Positions 13,495 through 13,917 of a DNA stretch of 13,917 nucleotides are shown here, in pieces. Both the position numbers and the translations under genes were made by a program. Positions within the stretch are counted from its first letter, which is position 1. The number at the start of each line of letters is the position of its first letter. The stretch covers positions 1 through 13,917 of the forward strand of contig JBAZNL010000025.1 in NCBI GenBank assembly GCA_041649275.1, given 5' to 3'. Source of the DNA: Candidatus Izemoplasmatales bacterium. Its GTDB lineage: Bacteria; Bacillota_I; Bacilli_A; Izemoplasmatales; Hujiaoplasmataceae. The notes under the pieces were generated by a model. It worked only from the letters and a program-made list of their open reading frames with translations, was not told where the DNA came from and made no database searches.

Positions 13495-13917
13495 ATGTTG
13501 TTCAAGAAAAGCATCATCGGATTCGCCATGGCGGCGATCCTCATCGGCCTCTTCGTCGGCTGCGGGACCGTCTCGGCCGATGACACCTACGTCACGCTCG
13601 ACATCAACCCCAGCATCGATCTGACCGTCTCCGGCAACGACAAGGTCCTCGATGCGAACGCGCTCAATGAGGACGGCGAAGTCCTGCTCCTCGAACTCGA
13701 CCTGATCGGCGAAACCTCCGCCGACGCGCTCGAGATGATCATCGACAAAGCCATCGAACTGGGCTTCATCGACATCGAAGCCGCCGAAGCCGTGGTCTCC
13801 GTCTCCACGATCTCGGAAAACGCCGAACTCGGCGAGACGGTCCGCACCCGCGTGAAGGAGTCGATCGACGAGGCCTTCATGAACCGCGGGATGATGGGCA
13901 AGGCCATGGACAAGGCC
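13495..13917 (+). CDS. Secreted or lipidated RsgI-like protein (3' end cut by window)
   Basis: 141 residues are visible, with no stop before the right edge. The N-terminus MLFKKSIIGFAMAAILIGLFVGC is a signal peptide with a lipobox-like FVGC (Cys23), although Phe at -3 is atypical. An alternative is signal peptidase I cleavage after VSA (residue 28). Residues 31-92 carry the pattern YVTLDINPSIDL, then VLDANALNEDGE, then a helix with ADALEMIIDKAIELGF. This is the extracytoplasmic middle domain of RsgI-type anti-sigma factors. The short N-terminal cytoplasmic anti-sigma domain of RsgI is absent, so this is probably not itself an anti-sigma factor. N38-P39 corresponds to the Asn-Pro site at which RsgI is known to self-cleave. 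The ATG at 13495 has GGAGG 9 bases upstream. No good promoter was found in 13386-13480. Its partners lie outside the window. Confidence 0.8.
   Translation, partial: MLFKKSIIGFAMAAILIGLFVGCGTVSADDTYVTLDINPSIDLTVSGNDKVLDANALNEDGEVLLLELDLIGETSADALEMIIDKAIELGFIDIEAAEAVVSVSTISENAELGETVRTRVKESIDEAFMNRGMMGKAMDKA

Noticed and set aside
1..13917. tRNA, rRNA, CRISPR array, insertion sequence or prophage signals
   Set aside because: No cloverleaf-like sequence, regular spaced repeats, transposase, integrase or phage gene was seen. All gene-free stretches are short and are accounted for by promoters and terminators.

Overview
The window is a GC-rich bacterial chromosome segment packed with housekeeping genes, most likely from a member of the Bacillota or a close relative. 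Three gene orders support this. recJ-apt-rel is the arrangement seen in Bacillus, plsY is divergent from parE-parC as in Bacillus and Staphylococcus, and the last gene carries an RsgI-type extracytoplasmic domain typical of Bacillota. All eight genes whose 3' end is visible stop with TGA and Trp is read from TGG, so the Mycoplasma code (TGA = Trp) does not apply. The species cannot be named from the sequence alone.

Layout. Positions 1-12617 are all on the minus strand. Read in the direction of transcription, parE (12617-10677) overlaps parC (10680-8002). After 76 bp comes a GLUG-repeat lipoprotein (7925-6684), closed by a textbook UUCG terminator. A new promoter then drives a two-gene unit: an unrecognised protein with a C-terminal winged helix and possible degenerate Fic fold (6525-5437), followed 4 bp later by nadC (5432-4611). 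Another promoter starts recJ (4535-2433), apt (2428-1916) and rel (1885 to beyond the left edge). On the plus strand, plsY (12729-13370) diverges from parE and ends in a terminator built partly from its own last codons. It is followed by the start of a secreted or lipidated RsgI-like protein (13495 to beyond the right edge).

How the genes relate. RecJ (DNA repair), Apt (adenine salvage, PRPP use) and Rel ((p)ppGpp control) form a conserved repair/purine/stringent-response operon. NadC makes nicotinate mononucleotide from quinolinate. It is translationally coupled to the unrecognised protein, which is a candidate local regulator. ParE/ParC is topoisomerase IV, and PlsY is the acyl-phosphate-dependent glycerol-3-phosphate acyltransferase of phospholipid synthesis.

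Regulation visible by eye. Several promoters are extended -10 boxes (TGnTATAAT-like) without a convincing -35: parE, plsY, the winged-helix gene, and probably the lipoprotein gene. The recJ promoter instead has a -35/-10 pair at 17 bp spacing, with an inverted repeat filling the spacer. No RNA gene, CRISPR array, insertion sequence or prophage gene was seen. No gene-free stretch exceeds 300 bases. The best leads for something new are the winged-helix/nadC unit and a clamp-binding-like QQTLF at the extreme C-terminus of ParC.
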